A stretch of DNA of 64,000 nucleotides, taken from contig NZ_QUDO01000017.1 of assembly GCF_003477525.1 (NCBI RefSeq), forward strand, positions 1 through 64,000. The letters are read 5' to 3'. The notes beneath the pieces were generated by a model that was not told where the DNA came from, searched no databases, and saw only the letters and a program-made list of their open reading frames with translations. The first letter of the stretch is position 1. Every line of letters begins with the position of its first letter. The stretch comes from Ruminococcus sp. AF41-9. GTDB lineage: Bacteria > Bacillota > Clostridia > Lachnospirales > Lachnospiraceae. The translations under genes and the position numbers were made by a program. Of this stretch, positions 34,955-42,996 are shown one piece after another.

Positions 34955-35605
34955 ATGAATTGCAGAAAGATATTAACAATTGCACTGACAGCAGGAACTT
35001 TAACCAGCGCATTATTGGCGCAGCCGGTTCTTGCAGCATCCCTTACGGAAAATCAGGAAGAGGGAACTTTGAGTAAACCGGACCACCCGGATACGGTTTC
35101 CGCAGATAAACTGATTTTTATCGGAGATTCCAGAACAGAGGGAATCCGGGATGCCGTACAGGACGACAGCGTCTGGTCCTGCCTTTCCTCCATGGGCTAT
35201 GACTGGATGGTTTCCACAGGTGTTCCGCAGGTAGAAGATGAGATCGAAGATAATACAGCAGTCATTATCCTGATGGGAGTCAACGACCTGTACCATGTAA
35301 ATGATTATCTCAGCTATATCAATGAGAAAGCAGTGGAGTGGTCAGATCTTGGCGCCCAGACCTACTTTGTATCAGTAGGACCGGTAGAAAATGACCCGTA
35401 TGCCAGCAATACAGAAATTGAAAGCTTTAATTCCGCCATGGAAGCAAATTTAAGTGGGGTAACTTACATAGATGTATACTCGCATCTGGTAACAGACGGC
35501 TTTTCAACAGTGGATGGAATCCATTATCCCAACAGTGTGTCCATAGATATCTATAATTATATTCTGGATCATCTGGAAGAACAGCGAAGCGGAATCTGGG
35601 GTTGA
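34955..35605 (+). CDS. Secreted SGNH/GDSL-type hydrolase
   Basis: A 216-residue exported esterase-like protein. The signal peptide (about residues 1-28) ends VLA-AS. The SGNH blocks are present: IFIGDSRTEG (block I serine, about 58), a glycine region SSMGYDW, GVNDLY (block III asparagine, about 110) and DGIHYPNS with the catalytic Asp and His near 188-191. Members hydrolyse acyl esters of cell wall or capsule sugars, or lipids. The target here is unknown. AGGGGAGGA precedes the start. The small unknown gene ends 40 bases upstream. Confidence 0.82.
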   Translation: MNCRKILTIALTAGTLTSALLAQPVLAASLTENQEEGTLSKPDHPDTVSADKLIFIGDSRTEGIRDAVQDDSVWSCLSSMGYDWMVSTGVPQVEDEIEDNTAVIILMGVNDLYHVNDYLSYINEKAVEWSDLGAQTYFVSVGPVENDPYASNTEIESFNSAMEANLSGVTYIDVYSHLVTDGFSTVDGIHYPNSVSIDIYNYILDHLEEQRSGIWG

Positions 35606-35688
35606 TAATGGAATGAAAAAGACTGGAAGACAACAAGAAAATTGTAAATTTAAATGTTTGGATTTTCTATGAAAACAGTGATAAAAAC

Positions 35689-35739
35689 AAAGAAACAGCA
35701 CTTATTAGTATTTATTTTACTATAAAGGGCTGTTTCTTT
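35689..35739. terminator. Bidirectional terminator
   Basis: AAAGAAACAGC (35689-35699) pairs with GCTGTTTCTTT (35729-35739) between the SGNH hydrolase gene and the converging methyltransferase gene. The loop is long (29 bases). Confidence 0.65.
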
Positions 35740-35765
35740 ATGTACTGGAAAGATTAGACATCATT

Positions 35766-36635
35766 TTACCATGTCAACAGAAGCTGATCATCAATTTTTT
35801 TGTTTTTCATGGATTTTCCACTATTTTGTAATCGATCCACCATAGATATACCGCAATCAACGAAAAGCTGTCTTTCAAATAATCCTTCTGGCGGAACTGC
35901 TGCTATATCGGTTTTTCCAGAGTCTTTTTTTCCATTGATGCTAAGCATAACCTTTACCCCTCTGGCTTTACATTCCGCAATTTTTTTCCATAAAACTTCA
36001 ACATCAAAAGATTGAGCACCATATAGAATACTTTGTGAATGAGTATAAGGAGGGTCGCAGTATATAACATCATTTTTTTGTGCTCTATTCATAGCCTCGG
36101 TATAATTCATACAATCAAAATCAGCCTTTTGAATTAAGGTATGCCATTGTAAAAGCCGTTTTTCGAATACTTCGGGTGAAATAGGATTATGAGGTCCTCT
36201 TGGTGTACTCATATATCCATCGGTCTTTCTGAAACGTATTACCCCACCATAACATGTGCGGGAAAGAACTAGAAAATCAAAGGGATTATGTTCGTTATTA
36301 AATTTATTTTTTATTAAATTATATTGTAAATCGGGATCTTTTTTATACTTTTCAATTTCTTCTCTATAGTAAGATGATAAAGCAATAGGATTATTTTTGG
36401 CTAGATTAAAAATATCAATCAGGAATGGAAGCACGTCTGATCCATAGGCATGCTTAAATTTTGGAAACAATTTATTTGCATCAGAATCCAATAATGCGGC
36501 CATTACAGCACCACTTCCCAGAAATGGTTCATAATAGTTGTTAAATTCTTGAGGCATATAACTAATAATTGTATCTGCAAAACGCTGTTTATTTCCTATC
36601 CACTTTAATAGTGCTGGTATGCGAATAGTTATCAC
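35766..36635 (-). CDS. Type II DNA adenine methyltransferase (D12 class)
   Basis: A 289-residue N6-adenine methyltransferase of the Dam/DpnM (MethyltransfD12) class. The opening LLKWIGNKQRF corresponds to the AdoMet-site motif X. FLGSGAVM (about residue 40) is motif I. CDPPY (about 193) is catalytic motif IV. The middle VIRFRKTDGYMSTP is the target-recognition region. It would protect host DNA against the restriction enzyme encoded on the other side of the divergent control region. The GC content of this island is clearly below that of its neighbours, suggesting horizontal gain. The recognition sequence cannot be deduced. Confidence 0.9.
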   Translation of the reverse strand: MITIRIPALLKWIGNKQRFADTIISYMPQEFNNYYEPFLGSGAVMAALLDSDANKLFPKFKHAYGSDVLPFLIDIFNLAKNNPIALSSYYREEIEKYKKDPDLQYNLIKNKFNNEHNPFDFLVLSRTCYGGVIRFRKTDGYMSTPRGPHNPISPEVFEKRLLQWHTLIQKADFDCMNYTEAMNRAQKNDVIYCDPPYTHSQSILYGAQSFDVEVLWKKIAECKARGVKVMLSINGKKDSGKTDIAAVPPEGLFERQLFVDCGISMVDRLQNSGKSMKNKKIDDQLLLTW

Positions 36636-36646
36636 TCCATTCTGTA

Positions 36647-36688
36647 ACTTATAGTCTGTAGACGTATAGTCTACGGTTTTATTATAAT
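36647..36688. promoter_or_regulatory. C-box operator and promoter of the restriction-modification operon
   Basis: 36647-36676 holds two related half-sites, ACTTATAGTC and GTATAGTCTACGG, around TGTAGAC. This is the arrangement of controller-protein operators. A TATAAT box follows at 36683-36688. The divergent methyltransferase start lies 12 bases to the left. The small XRE protein encoded just right is the expected ligand, giving delayed endonuclease expression. Confidence 0.7.
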
Positions 36689-36713
36689 TATAAAAAGAGG
36701 AGGTGTCAATCCA

Positions 36714-36950
36714 ATGGAAAGTGAAATTCGGATTAAATTTGGCAGAACACTTCGGAGACTAAGGAAAAATCAAGGTGTTTCGCAAGAAGCTTTCGCAGAT
36801 AAATGTGATTTGCACAGAACATATGTCAGTGATGTAGAACGAGGTGAACGAAATATATCATTGGAAAATATCGAAAAAATAGCGAAAGTTTTGAATGTGA
36901 AGATAAGTGAATTGTTTAGAGAGGTGGAGAACGAAAGTGATAGCATTTAA
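36714..36950 (+). CDS. XRE-family controller (C) protein of a restriction-modification system
   Basis: A 78-residue helix-turn-helix protein, nearly all HTH_3 domain: FGRTLRRLRKNQGVSQEAFADKC, then THRTYVSDVERGERNIS-like recognition (LHRTYVSDVERGERNIS) and ISLENIEKIAKVLNVKISELF. Controller proteins bind C-boxes in their own promoter and set the timing of endonuclease synthesis. The C-box-like element lies 40 bases upstream, and the endonuclease gene starts inside this gene's end. AGGAGG precedes the ATG. Confidence 0.88.
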   Translation: MESEIRIKFGRTLRRLRKNQGVSQEAFADKCDLHRTYVSDVERGERNISLENIEKIAKVLNVKISELFREVENESDSI

Positions 36951-37779
36951 AGAGTTCCATAATATGCCAGAGAATTTTTGGGCTTTTGTAAAATATGTAT
37001 CAGAAAATTTAGGATATGCGAAACGTGGTGTTGGGGTTAAAACTTATTCAGCAGATGAAATCGAAAAGCTTTGTAGAAAAAATGAGGTATATGCGGATTC
37101 AAAAACAATACAGGCTGTAGCAAATTATTCAGCGATGAGAGCTGATTTGTTAAATAATTTTGTGGAAAGCAGGTTAATGACTGCTGAACAGGCAAAAGAA
37201 AAATTTGTATATTGGGAACAATTACATAGAACTCATTCATATCAATGTAAATTGCCATTAAATAAACAAAAAGGCGAGATGCGTCAGGTTGCGTTTTTTA
37301 CTGCTATTATAAATATTTTGGCAGAAAAAACTATACGTGAAGAATTACATACAGATGATTTAGGCTTCAATGATGATCCACGAAGTTTAATGTATGTAAC
37401 AGATGAAAATGAACAAATTATAGGAGCGAGTTCTCGACGATTTGATGGCGCATTTCCTTCTATAAAAAATCCGTCCATTGTATGGGAAATCAAAGAATAT
37501 TATTATGCAACAACATTTGGATCAAGAGTAGCAGATGGCGTATATGAGACTCAGCTTGATGGTTTTGAATTCAAAGAGATATTTGAAAGAACGGGTCATA
37601 AAATATATCATGTATTGTTTATTGATGCATATCGTACCTGGTGGGAACAGGGAAAGAGTTATTTATGCAGGTTAGTGGATGCACTGAATTCTGGGGTGGT
37701 AGATGAAGTGATTGTTGGAGAAGAAGTGTTTGATAGGTGGCCTGAATTGTTGCGAGATGTGATTCATAATAAAATATAG
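36937..37779 (+). CDS. Type II restriction endonuclease (probable)
   Basis: A 280-residue protein translated from GTG at 36937, 9 bases after GAGGTGG and overlapping the controller gene by 14 bases. The position between controller gene and methyltransferase makes an endonuclease the natural call. A candidate PD-(D/E)XK core lies at RRFDGAFP followed by IVWEIKEYYYATTFGSR (about residues 175-210), giving D...ExK. The rest has no motif I can name. Low GC matches the methyltransferase. It should cut the unmethylated form of the same site. Confidence 0.75.
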   Translation: MIAFKEFHNMPENFWAFVKYVSENLGYAKRGVGVKTYSADEIEKLCRKNEVYADSKTIQAVANYSAMRADLLNNFVESRLMTAEQAKEKFVYWEQLHRTHSYQCKLPLNKQKGEMRQVAFFTAIINILAEKTIREELHTDDLGFNDDPRSLMYVTDENEQIIGASSRRFDGAFPSIKNPSIVWEIKEYYYATTFGSRVADGVYETQLDGFEFKEIFERTGHKIYHVLFIDAYRTWWEQGKSYLCRLVDALNSGVVDEVIVGEEVFDRWPELLRDVIHNKI

Positions 37780-37814
37780 TATATGATGAAAGATGAGCCT
37801 AGAGGGAGAAGTGA

Positions 37815-38822
37815 ATGGAAACAGGAAGAGAATTTATAAGATTGCTGAACAAATTGTTAAGCGAGGAGCCGAAATATGATAACGAGCTAAAAACGTTTTT
37901 GCACTACTTAGAACGTGAAAATCTATTAGATAAATGTTTTGATTTATCTTTGCGTGATATTGATGAATTCTTTGATTCACTTATTGGTATAAAGATGGGG
38001 GTATTGAGCACACTAAATATGTACATTGCAGCTTTAACATCTTTGTTTGAATATTTATTACGGGAAAATCATAATTTTAGAGCTTTGCTAGGGTATATTG
38101 GATCAGCAACATTTAAAGAAAAATATATAAATAAACTGGGAAATGGTTCACAGAAAAAAGTTATTCCAATGGATATATTACAGAAACTATTAAGCAAAAT
38201 GGAGGATTATTTTTCACAGGAAAATAAAAAAGCAACAGATAAGCTTTATCATTTGTTAATAGCGAGAGTATATATAGAGCTATCATTGATAATTCCGGTA
38301 AAACCAGGCGATTTGTTAGAATTAAAAGTAGGTAAAATAAAGAATGTAACAGTTCGGGAGATTGTATATAATTCTATAGCTATAAAGCTACCTAAGAGTG
38401 TACGTACACATATTATTGAGATTATAGATTTTGCTGAAACACAGTATCATAGAAAATATTCTGAGGAAGAAGCATTGTTTATTTTCCTTTATAAAGCAAT
38501 TGGGAAAAACATAAATCCAAGTATGATGACGGGAGAATTACAGAAGTTATATAGGGAACTTGAAATGAATGAATTGTTACAGACATATAAGTCTGGTACA
38601 AAAAATGTTTCTCTCTATCCATTAGAAAGCTACAAAAAGACAGCAATATTTGAAATGCTTAATAATGGCGTGAATATTGTTTATTTAAAGCAGTTAACAG
38701 GACTGGAAATAAATACGTTGCTTGCTGATTATAATTTAGCAATGATTAAATCTGATATTGATATAAAATCATATAATATTAATAGTGGAATTGTAAATGC
38801 CGCATATTTTGCATATTTATAA
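37815..38822 (+). CDS. Degenerate tyrosine-recombinase-like protein of the restriction island
   Basis: A 335-residue protein with the layout of a phage-type integrase. The N-terminal half (about residues 15-90) resembles a SAM-like core-binding domain. The second half has YIELSLIIPVKPGDLLELKVG where integrases have the first arginine, and PLESYKKTAIFEMLNNGVNIVYLKQLTGLEINT where they have HxLRH and the helix before the tyrosine. The catalytic Arg and His-x-x-Arg are replaced. A tyrosine in LLADYNLAM sits near the expected nucleophile place. Recombination by the usual chemistry seems impossible. It is 35 bases behind the endonuclease gene with equally low GC, so it is probably part of the island. 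A role as an accessory DNA-binding factor is speculation. Confidence 0.55.
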   Translation: METGREFIRLLNKLLSEEPKYDNELKTFLHYLERENLLDKCFDLSLRDIDEFFDSLIGIKMGVLSTLNMYIAALTSLFEYLLRENHNFRALLGYIGSATFKEKYINKLGNGSQKKVIPMDILQKLLSKMEDYFSQENKKATDKLYHLLIARVYIELSLIIPVKPGDLLELKVGKIKNVTVREIVYNSIAIKLPKSVRTHIIEIIDFAETQYHRKYSEEEALFIFLYKAIGKNINPSMMTGELQKLYRELEMNELLQTYKSGTKNVSLYPLESYKKTAIFEMLNNGVNIVYLKQLTGLEINTLLADYNLAMIKSDIDIKSYNINSGIVNAAYFAYL

Positions 38823-38854
38823 GAAATGATTTTGCTATAGAAATTTTATTATGT

Positions 38855-38892
38855 GTCAGTCAAGGAGAATTTTATTACCTTGACTGACTTTA
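38855..38892. terminator. Terminator of the restriction island
   Basis: GTCAGTCAAGG (38855-38865) pairs perfectly with CCTTGACTGAC (38878-38888), followed by TTT. It lies between the integrase-like gene and the converging apbE gene. Confidence 0.75.
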
Positions 38893-38924
38893 AAAGCGAA
38901 GTCGTTAAGTAAATGAAAAAGAAA

Positions 38925-40028
38925 TTATTCCGTTTCTGTAACGGTAATCTTTTCCTGAAAATTCTTGGTATAATAGATTTCGTAATCAGAAGTTACAAAA
39001 AATGCCTGCACATCATCCAGAGACTCTGCCAGCTCCATTCCATCCTCAAGTCCGAGCGCAAAACAGGTTGTGCTCAGTGCATCACCGTCCACCGATTTAT
39101 CAGAAATGATTGTAACTGCAATCAGCCCATTATCATAAGGATATCCAGTCTTAGGATTCAGCAGGTGATGATATAAAATTCCATCTTTCTCAAAACATCT
39201 CTCATAAACCCCGGAAGAAACTACTGATTTATCTTTAATATCCATAACTGCGATTGTCTCACTGCGATCTGCAAACGGCTTCTGAATTCCGATTTTAAAA
39301 GAAGAGTCATCTGATTTTTCACCAATACAGAGAACATTTCCCCCAAGATTAATGATCGCACTTTTCACATTCTGAGAAACCAGATAATCTTTCAGACGGT
39401 CTGCAATATATCCCTTGGCAATCGCTCCAAGTTCAATGGCAGTGTCATCTGTTTTTAATGTAATTTCATTGCTATTTGTATCACTGACAGAAATATTGTG
39501 ATAATCACATTTTGACAAAGCATCCTGAATCAAAGAATCTTGTGGTACCTGTGGATTGTCAGCAGTAAAATCCCAGAGAGAAGTCAGCGGTTCAATTGCA
39601 ATATCAAAAGCTCCTTCAGACAGCTCGGAATAATACAGCCCTTTTCGAATCAGATCAGCCAGAGAATATGATATCTGATAAGTATCTGTAGTTCCGGCGA
39701 CAGGCGTAAGTTCTCTGTGATTCAACTGATACAGTTCGCTGTCGCCTGCAGTGCGGCTGAATATTTTTTCGTATTTATCACACAGATTCATGCATTCTGT
39801 GAGCAGATTTCTGTCCTGAGAATCATAGATAGTGACAGTAACCGCAGTATTCAGTTTGATCGCAGTAGTGGAAATGGGCTCCTGTGATCCGGAATCAGAA
39901 GTTTCAGCCGTATTGATTTTAACGGAACACCCGGAAAAAACAGCAGAAGACAGCAAAAGTGCTCCTGCAAGTATGGAAAAAGTACAGCGTTTTATTATTT
40001 TTTTTACAGATATATGATATAATGTCAT
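38925..40028 (-). CDS. apbE: FAD:protein FMN transferase, lipoprotein
   Basis: A 367-residue ApbE-family enzyme that attaches FMN to a threonine of flavoproteins such as RnfG/NqrC on the outer side of the membrane. I choose the start at 40028, 8 bases after GAGGTT. The longer frame to 40136 has no ribosome site. The signal peptide ends in a lipobox (AVFSGCS, Cys about residue 33). Family marks are GAFDIAIEPLTSLWDF, ELGAIAKGYIAD, INLGGNVLCIG and LNPKTGYP, followed by VDGDALSTTCFALG with the metal ligands. No Rnf genes are in the window. Confidence 0.9.
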   Translation of the reverse strand: MTLYHISVKKIIKRCTFSILAGALLLSSAVFSGCSVKINTAETSDSGSQEPISTTAIKLNTAVTVTIYDSQDRNLLTECMNLCDKYEKIFSRTAGDSELYQLNHRELTPVAGTTDTYQISYSLADLIRKGLYYSELSEGAFDIAIEPLTSLWDFTADNPQVPQDSLIQDALSKCDYHNISVSDTNSNEITLKTDDTAIELGAIAKGYIADRLKDYLVSQNVKSAIINLGGNVLCIGEKSDDSSFKIGIQKPFADRSETIAVMDIKDKSVVSSGVYERCFEKDGILYHHLLNPKTGYPYDNGLIAVTIISDKSVDGDALSTTCFALGLEDGMELAESLDDVQAFFVTSDYEIYYTKNFQEKITVTETE

Positions 40029-40194
40029 AAATGTAACCTCTTTAATAATATTATGAAAACAAGATGATAAAATCCCTATAGCATGGCAAAATTTATGATA
40101 TATAACCAGAATTTTTAAATGAGAATAATTTATCATTACACAACTAAACTTTAGTATATCAGAAACGATAGAACTTGAACAGGAGGAACCAATA

Positions 40195-40377
40195 ATGTCT
40201 GATGCAGTAAACTGCGAATATTGTGTAAATTACAGCTATGATGATGATTACGAATGTTATACCTGTGAAGTAAACCTGGACGAGGATGAAATGGTGAAAT
40301 TTATTACCGGAAATTTCCATCAGTGTCCCTATTTTAAAATGGGAGATGAGTACCGCATTGTGCGAAAGCAGATGTAA
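40195..40377 (+). CDS. Small cysteine-rich protein (DUF6472-like)
   Basis: A 60-residue acidic protein with five cysteines: NCEYCVNYSYDDDYECYTC in the first third and CPYF near residue 45. The C-x2-C and C-x2-C spacing suggests a small metal-binding (zinc or iron) fold. A good AGGAGG site precedes the ATG and proteins of this type are widespread in Lachnospiraceae (DUF6472 as I recall). No function is known to me. It stands between divergent apbE and upp. Confidence 0.65.
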   Translation: MSDAVNCEYCVNYSYDDDYECYTCEVNLDEDEMVKFITGNFHQCPYFKMGDEYRIVRKQM

Positions 40378-40417
40378 AAGTGTAAAATTTCCCCTTTTGT
40401 AAAAGCACAGGATGCAT

Positions 40418-40546
40418 TATAATGGGAACAGAAACGAGACATAGTGCCCCTGTGTCTGAGAAAAATGCACTGTTATAGCTGAATACAGGGAAGGTTCCGG
40501 AGTTTTTGCTTTCGCAGGCAGAGACAACTGACCAGTTGATTTTTTT
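40418..40546 (+). promoter_or_regulatory. upp leader with -10 box and possible attenuator
   Basis: TATAAT lies at 40418-40423 with a poor -35 (TTGTAA, 15-base spacer). About 100 bases later, CAACT-GACC-AGTTG (40525-40538) makes a short stem followed by seven T (40540-40546), 65 bases before the upp ATG. The stem is weak, so attenuation is only a possibility. Confidence 0.4.
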
Positions 40547-40611
40547 GTACAACAGCTCAGGTAACAGTAACAACAGAATAACAATAATACAACCAAGAGA
40601 GGAAAACGATA

Positions 40612-41241
40612 ATGGAAAACGTTTATATCATGGATCATCCGCTGATCCAGCACAAAATCTCCATGCTGAGAAACAAGAATACAGGAACAAATGAATTCCG
40701 TAAACTGGTAGAAGAAATTGGAATCCTTATGGGATACGAAGCTCTTCGTGATCTTCCGGTAGAGGATGTAGAAGTAGAAACTCCGATTGAAACCTGTATG
40801 ACACCGATGATCGCAGGAAAGAAACTGGCAGTTGTTCCGGTTCTCCGTGCAGGTCTTGGAATGGTAAACAGTATTCTCACACTGGTTCCGTCTGCGAAAG
40901 TCGGACACGTAGGACTTTACCGTGATCCTGTAACACACGAACCACACGAATACTACTGTAAACTTCCGGAATCCATTGATGAGCGTATCGCAGTGATTGT
41001 TGACCCGATGCTTGCAACCGGCGGTTCCGCAGAAGCAGCGATCGATTTCGTTAAGAAACAGGGTGGAAAAAATATCAAATTTATGTGCATCATTGCAGCA
41101 CCGGAAGGACTGGAACGCCTTCACAAAGCACATCCGGATGTACAGATCTACTGTGGACATCTTGATCGTGAACTGAACGATCACGCATACATCTGCCCGG
41201 GTCTTGGCGACGCCGGTGACCGTATCTTCGGAACCAAATAA
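40612..41241 (+). CDS. upp: Uracil phosphoribosyltransferase
   Basis: A 209-residue salvage enzyme that makes UMP from uracil and PRPP. It has the family opening [17 protein letters not shown], the PRPP-binding loop [17 protein letters not shown] (about residues 124-140) and the C-terminal uracil site [14 protein letters not shown]. Length is exactly usual (about 209). AGAGGAAAACGATA precedes the ATG. It stands alone between the small Cys-rich gene and the L10 operon. The A-rich 100 bases after its stop (41242-41337) contain no clear terminator. Confidence 0.96.
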   Translation: MENVYIMDHPLIQHKISMLRNKNTGTNEFRKLVEEIGILMGYEALRDLPVEDVEVETPIETCMTPMIAGKKLAVVPVLRAGLGMVNSILTLVPSAKVGHVGLYRDPVTHEPHEYYCKLPESIDERIAVIVDPMLATGGSAEAAIDFVKKQGGKNIKFMCIIAAPEGLERLHKAHPDVQIYCGHLDRELNDHAYICPGLGDAGDRIFGTK

Positions 41242-41337
41242 AACCAGAAGAAATAAGGTCAGAAACGAAATAAGACCAGGAACAAAAGAAAAATCAGAAG
41301 CAAAATAAAAAAATCTGAAAAAAAATAAAAAAACCTC

Positions 41338-41366
41338 TTGACAACCACATCCTCATATGCTATTTT
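41338..41366 (+). promoter_or_regulatory. Promoter of rplJL
   Basis: TTGACA (41338-41343), a 17-base spacer and TATTTT (41361-41366). Confidence 0.75.
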
Positions 41367-41374
41367 ATAGCAGA

Positions 41375-41545
41375 ACGCTGCCGAAGACAGTAGGTGCCGT
41401 AAGGCATAAGGATGTAAACGCCTACCGAGGACTAAGTATTCTTTATGTTTATGGAAGATTACGCAAGCCTTACTGTCATGCAGTAAGGCTTTTTCTTTAC
41501 TCATTTGCAGCGGTATACAAAATCTATAAGGAGGTGTACCATTTC
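41375..41545 (+). ncRNA. L10 leader with attenuator
   Basis: The 5' region of rplJ has the ribosomal protein L10 leader form. A stem closed by GTAGG/CCTAC with inner GTGCC/GGCAT-type pairing (about 41390-41435) resembles the L10-L12 binding site. A terminator follows, AGCCTTACTG pairing with CAGTAAGGCT (41466-41490) and a T-rich tail to about 41498. Binding of excess L10-(L12)4 is known to shut off such operons. The exact mechanism here is inferred. Confidence 0.7.
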
Positions 41546-42049
41546 ATGGCAAAAGTAGAACTTAAACAACCGATCGTAGAAGAAATCATCAACAACGTGA
41601 AAGATGCAGAATCTGTAGTACTTGTTAACTACAGCGGTCTTACAGTTGAACAGGATACTGCTTTACGTAAGGAATTAAGAGAAGCTGGTGTTGTATATAA
41701 AGTATACAAAAACACAATGATGCATCGTGCATTCGAAGGTACTCAGTGCGAAGAACTTATCCAGCACTTACATGGAACAAACGCTCTGGCAATCTCTGCT
41801 ACAGACGCTACTGCTCCTGCAAGAATCCTTGATAAATTCGCAAAGAAGAACCCGGCTTTAGAGTTAATCGCAGGTGTCGTTGAAGGAAACTACAACGATC
41901 AGGCAGGTATTCAGGCACTGGCTGGAATCCCGTCCAGAGAAGAACTTCTTGGCAAACTGCTTGGAAGCATCCAGTCTCCGATTACAAACTTCGCTCGTGT
42001 GCTTAATCAGATCGCTGAGAAAAACGGCTCTGAAGCAGCAGCAGAGTAA
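41546..42049 (+). CDS. rplJ: 50S ribosomal protein L10
   Basis: A 167-residue stalk-base protein that anchors L7/L12 dimers on the ribosome. The start MAKVELKQPIVEEI and the VNYSGLTVEQDTALRKELREAGV segment are typical, and the C-terminal helix that binds L12 is present. I use the ATG at 41546 behind AAGGAGGTG. The longer frame from 41357 runs through the leader RNA and is not protein. L11 and L1 genes, often just upstream in bacteria, are absent here. Confidence 0.96.
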   Translation: MAKVELKQPIVEEIINNVKDAESVVLVNYSGLTVEQDTALRKELREAGVVYKVYKNTMMHRAFEGTQCEELIQHLHGTNALAISATDATAPARILDKFAKKNPALELIAGVVEGNYNDQAGIQALAGIPSREELLGKLLGSIQSPITNFARVLNQIAEKNGSEAAAE

Positions 42050-42116
42050 TTTTTACTGAACGTCTTAAGGACGCAAAAGAACGAATCTAAAATATATTAT
42101 ATGGAGGGAATTTAAA

Positions 42117-42491
42117 ATGGCAAAATTAACAACAGAAGAATTTATTGCAGCAATCAAAGAATTATCTGTATTAGAATTAAACGACTTAGTAAAAGCTTGT
42201 GAAGAAGAATTTGGTGTATCCGCAGCAGCAGGTGTTGTAGTAGCAGCAGCTGGAGCAGCAGGAGAAGCAGCAGAAGAAAAAGATGAGTTCGACGTAGAAC
42301 TTGCAGAAGTTGGACCAAACAAAGTTAAAGTTATCAAAGTTGTTCGTGAAGTAACTGGCTTAGGTCTGAAAGAAGCTAAAGAAATGGTTGACGGTGCTCC
42401 GAAGGTCGTTAAAGAAGGTGCATCCAAAGCTGAAGCTGAAGACATCAAAACAAAACTTGAAGCTGAAGGCGCTAAGGTTAACCTTAAATAA
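42117..42491 (+). CDS. rplL: 50S ribosomal protein L7/L12
   Basis: A 124-residue stalk protein that recruits translation factors. The N-terminal dimerisation helices ([24 protein letters not shown]) lead to an Ala-rich hinge ([19 protein letters not shown]). The C-terminal domain follows, with [20 protein letters not shown] and the factor-binding VDGAPK region. It is 67 bases behind rplJ with a GGAGGG site and a terminator after it. Confidence 0.97.
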   Translation: MAKLTTEEFIAAIKELSVLELNDLVKACEEEFGVSAAAGVVVAAAGAAGEAAEEKDEFDVELAEVGPNKVKVIKVVREVTGLGLKEAKEMVDGAPKVVKEGASKAEAEDIKTKLEAEGAKVNLK

Positions 42492-42524
42492 TTATCTTCC
42501 TATTATAATAGGAAAGATTATACG

Positions 42525-42554
42525 GCAGGAATGTCTCGGCATTCCTGCTTTTTT
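42525..42554 (+). terminator. Terminator of rplJL
   Basis: GCAGGAATG pairs with CATTCCTGC around TCTCGG, followed by TTTTTT. Confidence 0.88.
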
Positions 42555-42611
42555 ACCATAAGGCTGATACTGCAATGCAGCAGCCGCACGAAATGACTCA
42601 GCAGCCGGGAA

Positions 42612-42672
42612 GTTACTGTTCATCTTTGGTTATGACTTGAATTTGTCAGCATGGATAAAGGTGAGCAGTAAC
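42612..42672. repeat. 61-base imperfect palindrome
   Basis: GTTACTGTTCATCTTT at the left pairs with AAGGTGAGCAGTAAC at the right, with an inner TGAC/GTCA pair. It looks like a dispersed hairpin element. The 505-base gap 42492-42996 holds the rplL terminator, this element, the 158-base palindrome and the rpoB promoter. Confidence 0.6.
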
Positions 42673-42680
42673 ACGCTATT

Positions 42681-42838
42681 ATAGCAATTCCAGAAAATAA
42701 TGCAAGCAATCCAGCCCATCAGAGCGTGAAGTCCTGCGTCAGATATCTTTGCCGTGCGTCAGCACGCCTGCAGATACCTTCCTTGTCCTTCGCACTCTGC
42801 TGAACTGTCTTGATTGCATTATTTTCTGGAATTGCTAT
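42681..42838. repeat. 158-base long imperfect palindrome upstream of rpoB
   Basis: ATAGCAATTCCAGAAAATAA (from 42681) and its exact reverse complement (to 42838) form 25-base perfect ends. Inside, CAGAGCGTGAAG pairs loosely with CTTCGCACTCTG, GATATCT with AGATACC, and GTGC-GTCA-GCAC forms the tip. Size and build match the 165-base palindrome at 23420, but the sequence differs. It ends 33 bases before the rpoB -35 box. Confidence 0.8.
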
Positions 42839-42870
42839 TAGAAAATGTTGAGAAAATATTAAAAAAATGA

Positions 42871-42899
42871 TTGACAGGCGTATCTTGTTGTGCTATAGT
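42871..42899 (+). promoter_or_regulatory. Promoter of rpoBC
   Basis: TTGACA (42871-42876), a 17-base spacer and TATAGT (42894-42899), about 100 bases before the rpoB ATG. Confidence 0.8.
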
Positions 42900-42996
42900 G
42901 AAGAATGCTATATTATGGCAAGATGTGCCTTCTTGTCTTTTGACAGAAAGGATCATGTTATAATAAATTTTAAGAAAAAACAGGGGTGAAACGTCA

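Noticed and set aside
41357..41545. Longer N-terminus for ribosomal protein L10
   Set aside because: This stretch is the structured L10 leader with a terminator. The protein family begins at 41546.
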